In this document: piece after piece, positions 1-9,491 of the stretch
How the letters are laid out: each line of letters starts with the position of its first letter
Position numbering within the stretch: position 1 is the stretch's first letter
Assembly (NCBI GenBank): GCA_963832365.1
Contig: CAWHUL010000025.1
Coordinates: 186,001-250,000, forward strand
DNA from: CAWBRT01 sp963832365
GTDB lineage: Bacteria > Acidobacteriota > Terriglobia > Terriglobales > Acidobacteriaceae
DNA: 64,000 bases
Direction: 5' to 3'
The notes under the pieces: generated by a model
Seen by the model: only the letters and a program-made list of their open reading frames with translations
The model's database searches: none
What the model was told of the DNA's origin: nothing
Program-made: the position numbers and the translations under genes

Positions 1-600
1 GATGTTGTGAGTGACACCTTCGGCGACATGACCGCGAGCGTTGAGAAAAATAGCTTCGTCGAAACCGTTGAGCCGGGCATCTTCAGCGGCGAGCACGCTG
101 TTGACATAGGCGCCGCAAATCTTGCCACGCGCCGGGATAGCGTTGTCCTCTATCCGGCGCCAGGAGGCCACGCCGACGTGCAATCCTTGCTCGCTGGGCA
201 GATACTCGCCAAACGGAATCGGGATGATTGCCAAAGCACTTTGGTCGTCCGGCACCAGTCCGATGCGATCCGCGGACTTATAGGCCAACGGCCGAATGTA
301 GAGGTCCGAGCGGAACTTGTTCCGCTGGATGAGTTCCACCGTAATGTCGCACAGGGCTTCCGCAGTGGGCGAAACTGCAATACGGAGTATCCCGCAGTTT
401 TTCTTCCATCGCTGATAGTGTTCCAGCGTACGCAACAGGAAGAGCTCCTGCTCCCGGTCGTCCCAGTAGGCCCGGATGCCTTCGAAGACTCCCGTGCCGT
501 AGTGCAGAGCGTGCGTAAGAATACTCACGCGAGCATCGCGCAGAGGCACAAACCGATTGTCAAAATAGACGATCACGTCTGGATCTGCCCCGAGTTTCAT
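1..600 (-). CDS. ilvE: Branched-chain amino acid aminotransferase (class IV), 3' end cut by window edge
   Basis: PLP-dependent transamination of branched-chain amino acids and their 2-oxoacids. The minus strand is open from an ATG at 598-600 to base 1, giving 200 residues without a stop. Seen motifs are VIVYFDNRFVPLRDARVS near the N-terminus, HALHYGTGVFEGIRAYW, and RGKICGAYVNSVLAAEDA, whose Lys160 is the expected Schiff-base lysine, followed by EAIFLNARGHVAEG. These are hallmarks of the fold-type IV IlvE family. A GGGAGG ribosome site lies just upstream of the ATG. The remaining ~100 residues lie outside the window. It is divergent from the Lrp-family gene, a common arrangement for regulated amino acid genes. 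D-amino acid aminotransferase is the main alternative, but FEGIRAYW favours IlvE. Confidence 0.88.
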   Translation of the reverse strand, partial: MKLGADPDVIVYFDNRFVPLRDARVSILTHALHYGTGVFEGIRAYWDDREQELFLLRTLEHYQRWKKNCGILRIAVSPTAEALCDITVELIQRNKFRSDLYIRPLAYKSADRIGLVPDDQSALAIIPIPFGEYLPSEQGLHVGVASWRRIEDNAIPARGKICGAYVNSVLAAEDARLNGFDEAIFLNARGHVAEGVTHNI

Positions 601-728
601 GGCTCCTCCCAATCACTGCCCAATCGTATCCCTGCCGATTGTACGGCTGCGGTAAAACAGTTACAGGATACTACTTTCGCGCGCGCCCAAATCCGAGTTA
701 CCATGGGGCGACTTACTATGGGGCGTAG

Positions 729-1301
729 ATGAGGGCACGGTCACATTCGCATCTGCTCGACGACATTGGCTGGAACATCATCAGCGAGCTACAGGAGAAC
801 GCCCGCATTCCATTTTCAGAGCTTGGACGGCGCGTAGGCCTGTCGACTCCGGCAGTGGTTGAGCGTGTCCGGCAGATGGAAGATGCCGGAATTATTCGCG
901 GCTTCCATGCGGAAGTCGATCCGGCAAAACTCGGATTCGGCGTAATGGCATTCATCCGCGTCAAGGTTTCCGGAGGCAAGCTGCTGAACTTCGCCGAGGT
1001 AGTACGGTTTTGTCCGGAAGCGCTGGAGTGCCATCGCGTGACCGGCTCCGAGTCATTCATCATCAAAGTCGCGGTCACGGATATCAATCACCTCGAATCG
1101 GTAATCGACGCACTGATGCCATATGTAGCGACAACCACCTCGATGATTCTTTCGTCTCCACTCCCGTGGAGCGCCGTGAAGCGCCGCGTGCAACCGCCGC
1201 AGGATCAGGATGCACGTGCGCTTGAGATCAAACAAAGCGAAAAAACGGCAACACTGAACAATCTGCGGAAATCGGGCATCAAATCCGCAAATCGTAAATA
1301 A
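729..1301 (+). CDS. Lrp/AsnC family transcriptional regulator
   Basis: 190 residues. An N-terminal helix-turn-helix (about residues 8-55, with ISELQENARIPFSELGRRVG then STPAVVERVRQMEDAGII) is followed by the RAM ligand-binding fold (about 65-145; VMAFIRVKV, ECHRVTGSESFIIKVAV). The C-terminal ~40 residues are a charged extension, longer than a typical 150-160 residue Lrp. Members of this family bind as dimers or octamers and respond to amino acids. The gene is divergent from the branched-chain aminotransferase across about 128 bp, so control of that gene is a reasonable inference. The start is ATG 729, immediately after a TAG in the same frame. Confidence 0.88.
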   Translation: MRARSHSHLLDDIGWNIISELQENARIPFSELGRRVGLSTPAVVERVRQMEDAGIIRGFHAEVDPAKLGFGVMAFIRVKVSGGKLLNFAEVVRFCPEALECHRVTGSESFIIKVAVTDINHLESVIDALMPYVATTTSMILSSPLPWSAVKRRVQPPQDQDARALEIKQSEKTATLNNLRKSGIKSANRK

Positions 1302-1378
1302 TCAGGCCCCAATAACCTTCAAATCATGCTGTACTCGGTCACCGGCGAACTCCTACCATTGTTCACACTGGAGGACGC

Positions 1379-2590
1379 ATGGACAGCGCTCTCATCTATC
1401 TTGACAATGCGGCCACGGTTTGGCCGAAGCCGGAAAACGTTTACCGGTTCATGATCGATTTCTACCGCGAGACCGGAGTTAATCCTGGACGCAGCGGCTT
1501 TGATAAGGCTCTGGAAGCCGGCTCCCTTCTGGACAGGCTGCGCCAGCGACTGACAAGGTTTTTTGGCGGAGATGAGGACGCGCCCGAACGTTTATGCTTC
1601 GGCTACAACACTACGGATGCGCTGAACCTCATTATTTCCGGATTGCTGGGAGAGGGCGACCACGTCATCACCACCAATCTCGAACATAATTCCGTGATCC
1701 GGCCAATCAATCATCTGGTTCGCGACGCGCACGTCGAGGCCACGTTTCTGCCGTTCGACGGCCAGGGTTTTGTCCAGCCCGACGATGTCGCCCGCGCCAT
1801 GCGCCCCAATACCAAGCTGGTCATTGTCAACCACGGCTCCAACGTCATCGGAACGATTCAGCCTCTGGCTGAAATCGGCCGCATCTGTCGCGAACATAAC
1901 GTCACCTTCGCCATTGATACCGCGCAAACCGCCGGAATCGTGCCCATCAACATGAAGGAAATGAATGTGGATGTGCTGGCCTTTACGGGTCATAAAGCAT
2001 TGATGGGCTCGATGGGAATCGGCGGGCTGTGCGTTCGCAAGCACGTCGAGATTCGCCACACGCGGGCCGGGGGAACCGGCGTGCACTCCGCCTACCCCTA
2101 TCACCTCGACGAGTATCCCTGGCGCATGGAGTACGGTACGCCCAACATGGTCGGCATCGCCGCGCTGTGGGCAGGACAGGAGTGGATCGAAGAGCAGGGC
2201 GGGGTCGAGGCCATTCATAGGCGCGAGATGAAGCTGGCCAGAAGGCTCGTCGCCGGCCTGCGGGAGATTGAAGGCGTCCGCATCTATTGCTGGGATACGG
2301 CGGACAATCACCTTTCAACCGTTATGATTAATATCGCCGGTATCGATGCCGGCGACGTTGGAACCATGTTGGATGTGGATCACAATGTTGCAACCCGCAC
2401 CGGCCTGCATTGCGCTCCGCTGCTGCACACGCAGTTAGGCACGTTGGCGATCAACGGCGGCGTGCGCTTCTCGATTGGAGCGTTTAATACCGAGGCTCAC
2501 ATCGACACGGCGATCAACGGAGTTCGTGCGATTGCAGCATGGGCCGCCGAACGCGGGTCGAAGCCTAAAGCCGCCGCAGCCCATGCCTGA
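1379..2590 (+). CDS. Class V aminotransferase, cysteine desulfurase-like family
   Basis: 403 residues, PLP-dependent. It opens with IYLDNAATVWPKPENVYRFM; DNAAT is the substrate-site signature of NifS/SufS-type enzymes. The PLP lysine is Lys206 in AFTGHKALMGSMGIGG, and RTGLHCAPLLH places a candidate catalytic cysteine at Cys345. The overall layout matches the cysteine desulfurase family protein subgroup known in some bacteria next to selenium/molybdenum hydroxylase genes, rather than housekeeping IscS. A GGAGGA site sits 5 bp before the ATG. It follows the Lrp-type gene by 77 bp and may be co-transcribed with it. The substrate (cysteine or selenocysteine) cannot be read from sequence. Confidence 0.85.
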   Translation: MDSALIYLDNAATVWPKPENVYRFMIDFYRETGVNPGRSGFDKALEAGSLLDRLRQRLTRFFGGDEDAPERLCFGYNTTDALNLIISGLLGEGDHVITTNLEHNSVIRPINHLVRDAHVEATFLPFDGQGFVQPDDVARAMRPNTKLVIVNHGSNVIGTIQPLAEIGRICREHNVTFAIDTAQTAGIVPINMKEMNVDVLAFTGHKALMGSMGIGGLCVRKHVEIRHTRAGGTGVHSAYPYHLDEYPWRMEYGTPNMVGIAALWAGQEWIEEQGGVEAIHRREMKLARRLVAGLREIEGVRIYCWDTADNHLSTVMINIAGIDAGDVGTMLDVDHNVATRTGLHCAPLLHTQLGTLAINGGVRFSIGAFNTEAHIDTAINGVRAIAAWAAERGSKPKAAAAHA

Positions 2591-2860
2591 TAGAACGGCT
2601 TTCGAGATGGTGTAGTTCTAATATCCCGGAAGTGTTCCTCGCTTTCCCACGGCGTCTCCACGCCGCGCTTGTGCCCGGTAACGTCCCGTTTGATCTCCAG
2701 CACATTCTTGCATTTGAGTGGGAAGGAATCTAGGCCACCCTGCACATTCAGCCCCATTAGCTTTTCAGTGAGCGCGATGGTACCCCGATTGCAGCTTCGC
2801 AGTCCGAACTATATCGGACCGCGAGGGAAAGCACTTCCGCCCCCGAAGGAGTGGGCTGCA

Positions 2861-5098
2861 ATGGGCGAGATGGACGACATTATTAAAGAGTTCTTAATCG
2901 AGAGCACTGAAGGTCTCGATCAGCTCGACCGCGACTTCGTTAAACTGGAAAAAACACCGGACTCGAAAGACCTTCTAGCCAGCATCTTCCGCTCGGTACA
3001 CACGATCAAAGGGACGGGCGGGATACTCGGGTTCGACAAACTCGGCGCGGTTGCGCATGTTGGCGAAAGCATGCTGAGCCGCATGCGGGATCGAAAGTTG
3101 AGCCTCAATCCGAGGGTCACGACTGCCTTGTTGTCGCTGGTCGATGCGCTCCGCAAGATGCTTTCCAGCATTGAGATGACCGGAGCCGAGGGTGATGGTG
3201 ACTATTCCGGTGTGGTTGCGGCGGTCACGTCGATTCTCGATGGTTCCGCGGACACCGCCGTCGTCCCCCCTCATGCGGCAATTCCACTTCAGTCAACTGC
3301 CGCCAGCGAGAAGCTTGGGTCCGACGATGATGCGAGCATGCCGCAAATGCCGCCGCCGGCCGCGGCCAGTGCTCCCGCGAAGGGTCTGCCCGACCTGCCG
3401 AGCGAGAAGCACGATGCACTTGCCAGCAGCACGATTCGAGTGGATGTCGGACTTCTCGACAAGGTAATGAATCTGGTGGGCGAACTTGTGCTTGCGCGCA
3501 ATCAGGTGCTTCAGTTCACCACGACCACCAAAGACGCGACGTTTCTCCGAACGGCACAACGATTGAACCTGATTACGACCGAGCTGCAAGAAGGCGTCAT
3601 GAAGACGCGCATGCAGCCGATTGGCAATGTCTGGAACAAATTTCCACGCGTGGTGCGCGACCTTGCCCTTGGCTGCGCTAAACAGGTGCGGATTGACATG
3701 GATGGGGCCGACACCGAGTTGGACAAGACGATTATCGAGGCCATTAAGGACCCTCTGACTCATCTGGTCCGCAACGCGGTCGATCACGGCATCGAGTCGC
3801 CGGAACAAAGAAAGAAAGCAGGAAAGCCGCCGGAAGGCCGCTTATCGCTGCGAGCATTCCATGAGGGTGGGCAGGTCAACATCGAGATCAGCGACGACGG
3901 CGCTGGAATTGACACCGATCGCGTAAAGCGAAAGGCGGTGGAGCGCGGCACGATCACATCGGATCACGCGGCACGAATGTCGGAACGCGAGGCGCTGAAC
4001 CTCATTTTCCTCCCCGGACTGACGACAGCCGAACGCGTGACCAACGTTTCGGGACGCGGTGTTGGCATGGACGTCGTCAAGACCAACATCGAAAAGATCG
4101 GTGGCATGGTCGATGTGCAAAGCACTGCCGGCCACGGGACAACACTGAAAATCAAGATCCCTCTGACGTTGGCGATCATCCCGGCTCTCATTGTCACCAG
4201 CGGCAAGGAACGCTTCGCCATCCCGCAGGTCAGCCTGCTGGAGCTCGTCCGTTTGGAAGGAGCCGATGCAATCGCCGGCATCGAGGATATTGAGGGAGCT
4301 CCGGTCTATCGGCTTCGCGGCAACCTGCTTCCGCTGGTGGACCTCAATCGTGAGCTTGGCCTTCCCGCCTCGACTACGGAGGACGGCAAAGCGCAGCTCG
4401 TGAATATCGTTGTGTTGCAAGCCGACGACCGTCAGTTTGGCCTGGTTGTGGACGAGATCAATGACACTGAGGAAATTGTCGTAAAGCCTCTTGGCAAACA
4501 ACTGAAGGGGCTGGCTTGCTTTGCCGGCGCCACCATCATGGGAGATGGACAGGTCGCACTGATTCTGGACGTCCTCGGCATTGCGCAGATGGCAAATGTG
4601 GTGGCGGAACTGCGGTCCCACGCGGTTACCGAGCGCGCTGCGAAGAACGTCGTATCCGCCGGGAGCAAGGATACGTGGCTGCTATTCACAGTCGGTGACG
4701 ACCGCAGAATGGCAACCCGGCTCTCATCCGTATCCCGATTGGAAGAAATTCCCGTCACTTTGATCGAGAGATCGGGCGATTCGGAAGTGGTTCAATATCG
4801 GCAGAAGATCATGCCCCTGATTCGCGTCTCTGCCCTGCTCAATCTGCCCTTTTCCAAGAAAGAATCCGACAAAGCTCAGGTCATTGTATTTGCCCAAGGC
4901 GAGAACTACATCGGCCTGATCGTCGATGAGATCGTCGACATTGTCGAGCAGCAGATATACCTCGAACGATGCGGTCAACATGCGGACGTTACGGGCTCAG
5001 CCGTTATCCAACAGCGCGTTACCGACGTGCTTGACCTCGACATGATCATCGCCGGCGCCGGGATGAGCAGCGCGATGCCGGCACGGCAAGGAGTTTAG
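2861..5098 (+). CDS. cheA: Chemotaxis histidine kinase CheA with two CheW-like domains
   Basis: 745 residues from ATG 2861, chosen because GAAGGAG lies 9 bp upstream and family similarity begins at MGEMDDIIKEFLIEST; an upstream ATG in frame gives an unlikely tail. Domain order: Hpt (1-105) with the phospho-accepting His47 in VHTIKGTGG; a short proline/alanine linker; P3 dimerisation (about 190-255, RVDVGLLDKVMNLVGELV); P4 ATPase (about 260-450) with HLVRNAVDHGIE, DDGAGID and GRGVGMDVV; a P5 CheW-like domain (about 455-600); and a second CheW-like domain (about 605-735, from KDTWLLFTVGDD). The doubled C-terminal adaptor domain is less common than a single one. A classical P2 domain is not obvious. 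First gene of the chemotaxis operon. Confidence 0.95.
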   Translation: MGEMDDIIKEFLIESTEGLDQLDRDFVKLEKTPDSKDLLASIFRSVHTIKGTGGILGFDKLGAVAHVGESMLSRMRDRKLSLNPRVTTALLSLVDALRKMLSSIEMTGAEGDGDYSGVVAAVTSILDGSADTAVVPPHAAIPLQSTAASEKLGSDDDASMPQMPPPAAASAPAKGLPDLPSEKHDALASSTIRVDVGLLDKVMNLVGELVLARNQVLQFTTTTKDATFLRTAQRLNLITTELQEGVMKTRMQPIGNVWNKFPRVVRDLALGCAKQVRIDMDGADTELDKTIIEAIKDPLTHLVRNAVDHGIESPEQRKKAGKPPEGRLSLRAFHEGGQVNIEISDDGAGIDTDRVKRKAVERGTITSDHAARMSEREALNLIFLPGLTTAERVTNVSGRGVGMDVVKTNIEKIGGMVDVQSTAGHGTTLKIKIPLTLAIIPALIVTSGKERFAIPQVSLLELVRLEGADAIAGIEDIEGAPVYRLRGNLLPLVDLNRELGLPASTTEDGKAQLVNIVVLQADDRQFGLVVDEINDTEEIVVKPLGKQLKGLACFAGATIMGDGQVALILDVLGIAQMANVVAELRSHAVTERAAKNVVSAGSKDTWLLFTVGDDRRMATRLSSVSRLEEIPVTLIERSGDSEVVQYRQKIMPLIRVSALLNLPFSKKESDKAQVIVFAQGENYIGLIVDEIVDIVEQQIYLERCGQHADVTGSAVIQQRVTDVLDLDMIIAGAGMSSAMPARQGV

Positions 5099-5099
5099 C

Positions 5100-5546
5100 G
5101 TGAGCACTGAACAGCAGTTTTGCACGTTTTTCGTGGACGGCCTCTTCTTTGGCGTGGAGGTCCACAAAGTTCAGGAAGTCATTCGCTATCAGGGCATGAC
5201 AAGCGTGCCGCTTGCGCCCGCGGTGATCGGCGGCTTGATCAATCTTCGCGGTCAGATCGTAACCGCGATCGACCTGCGGAAGCGGCTTGCGATGAGTGAA
5301 CGGCAAGGCAGTGAGCAGCCGATGAATGTGGTCGTCCGCACGGCGGATGGCGCGGTGAGCCTGCTGGTGGACGAAATCGGCGACGTAGTCGAGGTCGCGG
5401 ACTCGACCTTCGAAGAGGTGCCGGACACGCTCAAAGGGGTTGGCCGCGAGCTCATTCGCGGAGTGTACAAGCTGAAAGAACGACTGCTGCTGTTGCTGGA
5501 CACCGAGCGAGCATTGGACATCGCAGGGGCAACGGGCAGCGCATAG
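5100..5546 (+). CDS. cheW: Chemotaxis coupling protein CheW
   Basis: 148 residues, a single CheW SH3-like domain (FCTFFVDGLFFGVEVHKVQE, GLINLRGQIVTAIDLRKRLA, LLVDEIGDVVEV). CheW bridges receptors and CheA in signalling arrays. The start is the GTG at 5100-5102, one base after the cheA stop and preceded by AAGGAG, so translation is probably coupled to cheA. The next gene, a receptor, begins 60 bp downstream. Confidence 0.94.
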   Translation: MSTEQQFCTFFVDGLFFGVEVHKVQEVIRYQGMTSVPLAPAVIGGLINLRGQIVTAIDLRKRLAMSERQGSEQPMNVVVRTADGAVSLLVDEIGDVVEVADSTFEEVPDTLKGVGRELIRGVYKLKERLLLLLDTERALDIAGATGSA

Positions 5547-5606
5547 GCGGCTGCCGTGTTCAACCGAAGCCATAAGGGACACAACTTTTAATCGAGGAGA
5601 ACTGAC

Positions 5607-7914
5607 GTGCTGAGCAGAATAAAAATTGGCAGCAAAATCATTGGCGGTTTTCTGGTGGTGGCCCTTATTGCGCTGGTCATCGGGGCTATCGGGATCTATA
5701 ACGTGCAGCGTCTCGCCACTTCTGCGCAGGAGATGTACACGTATAAGACTATCCCTATTTCGCAGTTGCAATCGGTAGCAAAACAGTTCGAACAGAACCG
5801 GGTCGATCTGAGGGATGCTCTCAATACTGATCCGATACACAGAGAGCAGGCCATTGCACGTTTTCTGGAACGTAGCCGAGGGCTCCAGGAGACATTCAAG
5901 GAGTTTGAGAAAATTATCAGGCAGGGGGAAACTCGTCGCCTGTACAGCGAGTTACTCGAAGTCAGGAAGAAGTATGTTCCGTCTCGTGACCACGTGTTCG
6001 AGCTGTTGCGCGCCGGCAAGACGGCGGAGGCGATCCGTTTCTCCCGCGAGGATACGGATCAGCGCGGGGCCGAATATGAAGCCGCCCTCGACAAGTTAAT
6101 CCTGTACAAAGTTGAGGATGTGAAAAAGGTGGCCGAGGCCAATGCCGCTGCCGCCAGCACCGCCAGTTGGGCGATGGTCGTCTCGATCATGGCTGGTCTG
6201 GCATTGGCAATCTTTCTGGGGTTCCGGCTGAGCCGGTCGATTACCCGCCCGATGAAACTCATGACCGATACGGCAGGCAAGATCGCCGTCGGCGATGTGA
6301 CGCAGACGGTCGACTACAAGTCAAGTGACGAGATCGGAGAACTGGCGGAGTCGTTCCGCGCAATGACGGAGATGATTCGCGAGCGGGCCCAGATTGTCGA
6401 AAAAATCTCGAAGGGAGATCTGACGGCGGTTGTGGAGATTAAGTCCGACAAAGACATGTTGTCTAAAGGTTTGGCTCGCGTCACGGAAACATTGCAAAAG
6501 TTGATCAATGAGATGACGCGGATGTCCGACGCCCATATTGCCGGAGACATTGACGTTGTCATCCCCGAGGAGAAGTTCGAGGGCGCCTATCGGACCATGG
6601 CACACGGCGTGAACGAAATGGTCATGGGCCACATCGCGGTCAAGAAAAAGGCCATGGCGTGTGTCGCCGAGTTCGGTAAGGGCAACTTCGAAGCTCCGCT
6701 CGAACGGTTTCCCGGCAAAAAGGCTTTTATCAACGACACGATTGAACAGGTTCGGAGGCATCTCCAGGGCCTCATTGCCGACACCGATCTTCTTGTCAAG
6801 GCGGCCCTCAAGGGAGAGTTATCGACTCGCGCCGACGCCGGCAAACATGGCGGCGACTTCCGCAAGATTGTGCGAAGGGGTCAACGCAACGCTGGACGCG
6901 GTGGTCGGTCCGCTGAAGGACGTGGCGGCAACTCTCGATCGTCTGGCCGGCGGCGACCTGACTGCCCAACTTACCGGCGAGTATGCCGGCGACTTCAAGA
7001 AGCTGTCCGATGCGGTTAATACGTTGGCGCTACAGGTTCGCTCCGCAATTCAGCAGATTGGCAACAACACGAAAGCCCTGGTCTCGGCCGCCGAGGAGCT
7101 CAACAAGGTAAGCCAGCAGATGGGGGCGAGCGCCGAGGAAACAGCAGCACAATCCAACGTCGTCTCCGCCGCCTCCAGCCAGGTGACCAATAATGTTGCA
7201 ACCGTGGCTACAGCCGCCGACGAGATGGGGGCAAGCATCAAGGAGATAGCTAAGAACACGGCGGAAGCGACTCAGGTCGCGACCACCGCGGTAAGAACCG
7301 CCGAGACGACCAACGTGACCATCGGCAAACTTGGCCAGAGCAGCGCTGAAATCGGCCAGGTCATCAAGGTGATCACCTCAATCGCGCAGCAGACGAATCT
7401 GCTGGCGCTGAATGCAACGATTGAAGCGGCGCGCGCCGGCGAGGCGGGCAAAGGGTTCGCGGTAGTTGCCAATGAAGTGAAGGAACTGGCAAAGGAAACC
7501 GCGAAAGCCACCGAGGACATTAGCCGCAAGATTGAAGCGATCCAGAACGATACGAAAGGCGCGGTGGAAGCAATTGGGCAGATCGGAACCGTCATTGGGC
7601 AGATCAATGACATCCAGACCACCATCGCCAGCGCAGTCGAGGAGCAGAGTGCGACTACCAATGAAATCAGCCGCAACCTGGCCGAGGCCGCGAAGGGCAC
7701 CACGGACATCAGCCATAACATCGCCGGAGTTGCCGAGGCGGCCCGGAGTACAACTGCCGGGGCTTCCGAGACCCAGAAATCCGCACAGGCATTGGAGCGA
7801 ATGGCCGCCGAATTACAGGGGCTAGTCGGACAATTCAAGTATGAAGACTCACCGGTTAATGCCAAGGTCTGGACGGGCGGTTCAGGCAGAAAGGTTCACT
7901 CATTAGTGCAGTAG
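5607..7914 (+). CDS. Methyl-accepting chemotaxis protein, interrupted by a +1 frameshift
   Basis: Membrane receptor of about 768 residues if the frame is restored. TM1 is about residues 12-32; the extracytoplasmic part is of four-helix-bundle type to about 185; TM2 is about 188-208 (MVVSIMAGLALAIFLGF); HAMP follows (SRSITRPMKLM) with further HAMP-like helices to about 480; and the signalling hairpin includes QQTNLLALNATIEAARAGE. The frame breaks near 6873: after GGDFRKIV an extra C turns the expected GTG-GAA-GGG-GTC into GTG-CGA-AGG, and similarity resumes at once in the +1 frame (EGVNATLDAVVGPLKDV) to 7914. The downstream half is intact and uses normal codons, so the lesion is recent or a sequencing error. 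No C-terminal NWETF-type tether. Lies between cheW and cheY. Confidence 0.88.
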
Positions 7915-7945
7915 CGGCCGGCGCGAATATCAAATCCAGGCTGCG

Positions 7946-7974
7946 AGCACGGCCGTTCCTGTAGCGGTCGTGCT
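7946..7974 (+). terminator. Possible stem-loop terminator or attenuator between the receptor gene and cheY
   Basis: AGCACGGCCG (7946-7955) pairs with CGGTCGTGCT (7965-7974) apart from one G-T wobble, with a 9-base loop. Only a mixed pyrimidine stretch follows, not a true T-run, so partial termination or mRNA processing within the operon is as likely as full termination. Confidence 0.35.
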
Positions 7975-8019
7975 TCTATCTTCTATAGGAGACGTGGCGG
8001 CAATGGAGAAGGTGCTCTG

Positions 8020-8394
8020 ATGAAAGCTCTCGTAGTCGACGACTCTGCCGGAATGCGGGCCTTTCTAAAGATGGTGTTAAAAGGCGCAGGAATCGAGGTT
8101 GCTGAAGCAAGAAATGGCGTTGAAGCGCTGAGCGTCCTCACTTCCGGTTTAAGAGCAGACCTGGCATTGCTTGATTGGAACATGCCCGAAATGGACGGGT
8201 ACGAATTGCTGTTGTGGATCAGATCGAATGCGAAGTTCGACTCTATGCGCATCATGATGGTCACAACCGAGACCGAGACCGGCCAGATCACGAAAGCTTT
8301 GGAGCATGGCGCCGATGAGTATGTGATGAAGCCGTTTACCCGCGAAGTGATTCTCGACAAGTTGCAGATCATCGGCGTGGAAACCGCCACATGA
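8020..8394 (+). CDS. cheY: CheY-like single-domain response regulator
   Basis: 124 residues, one receiver domain and no output domain. The acidic pair is in VVDDSAGMR, the phospho-accepting Asp52 is in LLDWNMPEMDG, the switch Thr lies in VTTE (82-83), and Lys104 is in MKPF. It would carry the phosphate from CheA to the flagellar motor or another effector. The preceding AGGAG-containing spacer and the 4-base ATGA overlap with cheB show it belongs to the same operon. Confidence 0.93.
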   Translation: MKALVVDDSAGMRAFLKMVLKGAGIEVAEARNGVEALSVLTSGLRADLALLDWNMPEMDGYELLLWIRSNAKFDSMRIMMVTTETETGQITKALEHGADEYVMKPFTREVILDKLQIIGVETAT

Positions 8395-9491
8395 CCGCGC
8401 GGATACTCATCGTGGACGATTCGGTGGTAATCCGCCAGTTGCTGAGGGAAGTGCTAGCCGGCGATCCACAGTTGGAGATTGCCGGGGTAGCCGCGAACGG
8501 TCAGATTGCGCTGGCCATGCTGGATCAAGTGTCGCCGGATCTGGTGACACTCGATGTTGAAATGCCTGTGCTGGACGGCCTGGAAACATTGCAGCGGCTG
8601 CGGCAAAGTCATCCTCGGCTGCCGGTAATCATGTTCAGCACCCTGACTGCGCGGGGAGCACAGGCCACCATTGAAAGCCTGGCATTTGGCGCCAGCGATT
8701 ATGTTACCAAGCCCTCCAATGTGGGCAGCGTTACGGTTGCCAAGGAACGCATCCGTGAACAACTGATTCCAAAGATTAAGGCGCTTTGCAAGCTGACCTC
8801 AGGAACGCCAGTCATTCCATATGTCCGGCCCCGACCCTCCGCTTCCCTTCCCGCCCAGCCGAGGCAGCAACAGCGCGCAGGCGCAGTTGACGTTGTTGCT
8901 ATCGGATGTTCGACCGGCGGCCCGAATGCCTTGGCGGAGATCTTGCCGAATTTGCCGGCCAACTTCGCGGTTCCAGTGGTTGTCGTCCAGCACATGCCCG
9001 CCACATTCACTCACTTCCTCGCGCAGCGGCTTGACACTCTTTGTGCACTGCGCGTACGAGAAGCTGTTTCCGGAGAACCGCTTCGGCCAGGCACGATCTG
9101 GATTGCTCCCGGCGACTTCCACATGAAAGTGACTAAGAGCGCTGCAGGATTGCAGCTGGCAACAGAACAATCGCCGCCGGAAAATTCGTGCCGCCCCTCA
9201 GTCGATGTCTTGTTTCGCTCGATGGTCGCCGCTTACGGCGGCAACGTTCTCGCGGTGGTACTGACAGGCATGGGGCAGGATGGATTGCGAGGGTGCAAAG
9301 AACTGTATGACGTTGGTGCGCACATCGTGGTGCAGGACGAGGCAACTTCTGTTGTTTGGGGGATGCCAGGATTTATTGCTCGCGAAAAAATAGCGGATCG
9401 AGTTCTACCGCTGCACGAGATCGGTCTGGAAATCACCCGCAGGGTGGAAATCTTTCAGTCGCAGCACCAAGCGCGGGAGCAACGGGCGTGA
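8391..9491 (+). CDS. cheB: Chemotaxis protein-glutamate methylesterase CheB
   Basis: 366 residues. An N-terminal receiver domain (Asp55 in TLDVEMPVLDG; lysine in VTKPS) is linked by a proline/glutamine-rich segment (about 140-168) to the C-terminal methylesterase domain. The catalytic triad is visible as Ser174 in GCSTGG, His201 in VQHMP and Asp297 in GMGQDG. It removes methyl groups from receptors and deamidates glutamines, opposing CheR. The start ATG overlaps the cheY stop (ATGA) and its stop overlaps the cheR GTG, so the three are translationally coupled. Confidence 0.95.
   Translation: MTARILIVDDSVVIRQLLREVLAGDPQLEIAGVAANGQIALAMLDQVSPDLVTLDVEMPVLDGLETLQRLRQSHPRLPVIMFSTLTARGAQATIESLAFGASDYVTKPSNVGSVTVAKERIREQLIPKIKALCKLTSGTPVIPYVRPRPSASLPAQPRQQQRAGAVDVVAIGCSTGGPNALAEILPNLPANFAVPVVVVQHMPATFTHFLAQRLDTLCALRVREAVSGEPLRPGTIWIAPGDFHMKVTKSAAGLQLATEQSPPENSCRPSVDVLFRSMVAAYGGNVLAVVLTGMGQDGLRGCKELYDVGAHIVVQDEATSVVWGMPGFIAREKIADRVLPLHEIGLEITRRVEIFQSQHQAREQRA

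Noticed and set aside
7..732. A 241-codon plus-strand open frame at the window start
   Set aside because: It lies antisense to a minus-strand frame with unmistakable branched-chain aminotransferase motifs and a ribosome site; the plus-strand product has no such features.
6861..6880. Programmed ribosomal frameshifting in the chemoreceptor and other split genes
   Set aside because: The sites share no common slippery sequence or downstream structure and occur in many unrelated genes; indel errors or mutations explain them better.
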